Shown: positions 54,112 through 56,378 of the stretch, piece by piece | How the letters are laid out: each line of letters opens with the position of its first letter | How positions within the stretch are numbered: the first letter of the stretch is position 1 | NCBI GenBank assembly: GCA_964392725.1 | Contig: CAYMPW010000009.1 | Span: forward strand, 1 to 56,378 | Direction: 5' to 3' | DNA length: 56,378 bases | Source of the DNA: CAYMPW01 sp964392725 | GTDB lineage: Archaea; Thermoplasmatota; Thermoplasmata; Methanomassiliicoccales; Methanomethylophilaceae | Program-made: the position numbers and the translations under genes | The notes under the pieces: model-generated | The model's database searches: none | Seen by the model: the letters and a program-made list of their open reading frames with translations, nothing else | Told to the model about the DNA's origin: nothing

Positions 54112-56028
54112 TTAAAGTTCGCGGAATGTTATCTTTCCGGTATTTCCGGATAAAACCTTTTCTTCGTACTTTTGGTAGTCTTTTACACTTTTGAATGCAA
54201 TTTTCATTGTTTCAAGAATACCTTTGGCACATTGATATGATTTTCCGTTCAGATCTTCAATCATTGCATCCGCATTAGCAGGAACTCCGTTTGTTGACCA
54301 TTCGGTTTCGTATTTTTTGGTAAGTTCACATACCCTGTTCTGAAGTTTTTCATCCTCAAGTGAAGATATGGTATTGCGATAGAATGCGCAACGGGTTATT
54401 GCTTCACTTTCATGATGGAGGAATACTTCAAGATCGTCATCGGGATTAAGCAAGAGATTTCTTCTTATTTTTTCTGAATTGAGATCTGATGTGAGAACAT
54501 CACATGTTGTTTTTACCGAATCATCATTCTTACAAAGAGATATTATTGCATCGTTTGTAAGTTTGAGCGAACGTTTTCCGAGATTGAGGTTTGCGGTAGA
54601 CAATTTGTACGGTAAGATGAGGTGGTTGCATGCAATCACAATAACCGTACCGCCGAGAATACAGGCAAGACGGAGTAAAGAATCGTCTATACCTGTTTCG
54701 AAAGTTGGAATTGTTAATACTGCTGTAATCAACGCACTGATGTTTGTAAACATCATTTTAACATCATATCTAAGTGGATCGAAGAGTGTATAAATGTAAT
54801 TCAAAAAGAGCATTACACCTACAAGAATCGTAGGATCCGTTGTGAACATTGTAAGGATTGTAAAAATCAAGATACCCGATACTGCACCGGTAATTCTCAT
54901 TTTTGCTTTGGATTTTACAATATCCATGTATGGAATACACATCGCGATTGCCGTAAATGTTAACCATCTTGCAGCTAAAACATCATAGAAACTTGCTACG
55001 AATTCGAATATCGTTATTAAAAGTGCTAAACGGAATGCATATGAAAATTCAGGACTGTCTGCACGGAGTGCTTCCTTGAGACGCGTATCGAATTCTTTTC
55101 TGGGTTTAATCTCGTTATAGCGAAGTGCTGTTGTTTCTGTTCCTTTGGAAATTACGAGAAGTTCGTAATCTATAAGTTCCAATCCTGATTCTATATCGAA
55201 AGGAAGATTTTGTTCATCTTTCAAAAAGTTCTGGATTATTTTATGGGTTTCGTCAGGAGAAATCTTTTCGGCAGTACAATCTTTTATGGAAATAACTATT
55301 TTTTCAAGTTTTTCCAACTGTTCTGTGGTAAGATCAAGACGGCAAACGCAACGTCCGAGCTGTTCTATTGAAACAGCCATGTTCATTACAGACCTGCTTT
55401 CCGGAGTGGAATAGTATTTCTTTTGAAGTCTATCAAAAATTCCCGAACGGATTGCAAAGGTTCCTTCGCGGAACATATTAGGATCTGCTTCCGAACCTTC
55501 TTTTTTGAGAGCTATTGCTTTTTCCACAGTTTCGAGTAATGCGATTATTCCCGAATGACTTGTAATTTTATCGTTCTTTCCTCTGTTAACCAAAAGATTC
55601 AATCCGACTATGAATAAAGCACCGATTGTAAGTGATGCGAGACGAATTGGTAATTCCTCAAGTGTAACAGGTACTGACATCATCAATGCAAAACCCAAAA
55701 GGAATGGGAATTCCACGGATGTTCTTAAATCTCTGGACATTAAAAAGACTAGACTGAAAATCATTACGAAGTTGATTGCAATTCCTGCGACGGGATACAT
55801 CGAAGAAATAAATGTTCCAACACCCAAGCTGAGATTAATGAAAAGAATCCAAAATAAACTATAGCCGGGCTGTGCAGACATACTGCGGCCCATAAGCATG
55901 AGCGCAGCAACGATTATCATAACTCCTATGAGTGAATTGTCATCTCCGAAGACTGCGCTAAACACAGCAACGAATGCGACAATCATCGCGAAGAAAATCG
56001 TCTTTCCAATGAATGTTTTAAAATCCAT
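54112..56028 (-). CDS. FUSC/YccS family membrane protein
   Basis: 638 aa from ATG 56028, which has AGGTG upstream; ATG 56049 and GTG 56058 are alternatives. Two blocks of ~5-6 membrane helices (residues ~5-160 and ~345-480) are separated by a soluble helical region, with a soluble C-terminus. This layout is typical of aromatic acid exporter-like FUSC proteins. Substrate unknown. Confidence 0.75.
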   Translation of the reverse strand: MDFKTFIGKTIFFAMIVAFVAVFSAVFGDDNSLIGVMIIVAALMLMGRSMSAQPGYSLFWILFINLSLGVGTFISSMYPVAGIAINFVMIFSLVFLMSRDLRTSVEFPFLLGFALMMSVPVTLEELPIRLASLTIGALFIVGLNLLVNRGKNDKITSHSGIIALLETVEKAIALKKEGSEADPNMFREGTFAIRSGIFDRLQKKYYSTPESRSVMNMAVSIEQLGRCVCRLDLTTEQLEKLEKIVISIKDCTAEKISPDETHKIIQNFLKDEQNLPFDIESGLELIDYELLVISKGTETTALRYNEIKPRKEFDTRLKEALRADSPEFSYAFRLALLITIFEFVASFYDVLAARWLTFTAIAMCIPYMDIVKSKAKMRITGAVSGILIFTILTMFTTDPTILVGVMLFLNYIYTLFDPLRYDVKMMFTNISALITAVLTIPTFETGIDDSLLRLACILGGTVIVIACNHLILPYKLSTANLNLGKRSLKLTNDAIISLCKNDDSVKTTCDVLTSDLNSEKIRRNLLLNPDDDLEVFLHHESEAITRCAFYRNTISSLEDEKLQNRVCELTKKYETEWSTNGVPANADAMIEDLNGKSYQCAKGILETMKIAFKSVKDYQKYEEKVLSGNTGKITFREL

Positions 56029-56184
56029 TTGATACACACCTAAATACATCACCCTCACACAATAATGAGTGTCTGGGTCATAGAAGCGTACTTTATTGTA
56101 TCAGTAAGTTCTGATTTTCTTTATATAGATATTACTTATATAATTTACGAAAGTTTTACAGGGTAAAAAGAGTCCCCCGCACAT

Positions 56185-56378
56185 TCATGCGGAGGATTCA
56201 AACAAAACTTCGCTTGAAGCCAATTGTCCGTTGTAGATTCTTTCTATTTGAAGATCTTTCTTCTTGAGCATTGCAAAATCAGCAGCTTCCCAGAATGTAA
56301 ATGTAGCAACAATCATTGCCATTTCCGAAAAAACCCTGTCTACACCAAAGGTTTGGAGACTGAATGCGAATATCAAAA
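56185..56378 (-). CDS. Hypothetical membrane protein, 5' partial
   Basis: The last ~64 residues of a protein whose start lies beyond the window. A hydrophobic stretch (EMAMIVATFTFWEAADFAML) suggests a membrane segment, followed by a polar end. No family recognised. Confidence 0.55.
   Translation of the reverse strand, partial: LIFAFSLQTFGVDRVFSEMAMIVATFTFWEAADFAMLKKKDLQIERIYNGQLASSEVLFESSA

Overview
The window comes from a methylotrophic methanogen of the order Methanomassiliicoccales, most likely an AT-rich host-associated member of the Methanomethylophilaceae. Evidence: a short PylS lacking the separate N-terminal domain, a tRNA-Pyl with a minimal D arm, methylamine methyltransferases with in-frame amber codons, RamA, a methylcobamide:CoM methyltransferase, and archaeal informational genes (rpoE1/rpoE2, FEN-1, eS24, eS31, eL40). 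The family-level placement is inference from remembered PylS sequences. No CRISPR array, insertion sequence, rRNA or prophage is visible.

Layout. 1-6.4 kb: partial membrane protein, mtbA, upp and a 1204-aa secreted FG-GAP protein. 6.5-15.9 kb, all on the minus strand: a pyrrolysine locus read pylT-pylS-pylB-pylC-pylD-ramA, preceded by a second unit read leader-pylC2-pylD2-mtmB2. 16.2-19.9 kb, plus strand: small ORF, mtmC, mtmB (amber at codon 202) and an Rh-type ammonium/methylammonium channel. 20-28.7 kb: isopropylmalate/isocitrate-type dehydrogenase, MetV-like protein, H+-pyrophosphatase, the rpoE1-rpoE2-DPCK-eS24-eS31 operon, a structured RNA candidate, tRNA-Arg, phosphomevalonate dehydratase with its small subunit fused to a Nudix domain, and a NifX-like protein. 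28.9-42.6 kb: deoxyhypusine synthase, ileS, fen, rpe, RNase Z, S-adenosylmethionine synthetase, orphan response regulator, enolase and small zinc proteins. 42.7-51.2 kb: topA, nikR, asparagine-synthase-like protein, folC, nth, hypA, hypD and alkD. 51.3 kb to the end: envelope and membrane proteins.

How it fits together. The Rh channel could bring in methylamine or release ammonium. MtmB uses its pyrrolysine to move the methyl group to MtmC, RamA reactivates oxidised corrinoid, and MtbA passes the methyl group to coenzyme M. PylBCD make pyrrolysine; PylS and PylT insert it at UAG. None of the roughly 57 genes called here stops at UAG, and the only UAG codons inside genes are the two in mtmB and mtmB2.

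Main novelty candidate: the second unit pylC2-pylD2-mtmB2, with no second pylB, pylS or pylT. PylC2 has lost the glycine-rich ATP-grasp loop, PylD2 keeps its Rossmann motif, and MtmB2 keeps the amber codon and active-site residues. Also notable: pylS and pylC seem to start at ATC and CTG behind strong ribosome binding sites, and deoxyhypusine synthase has Arg where the catalytic Lys should be.
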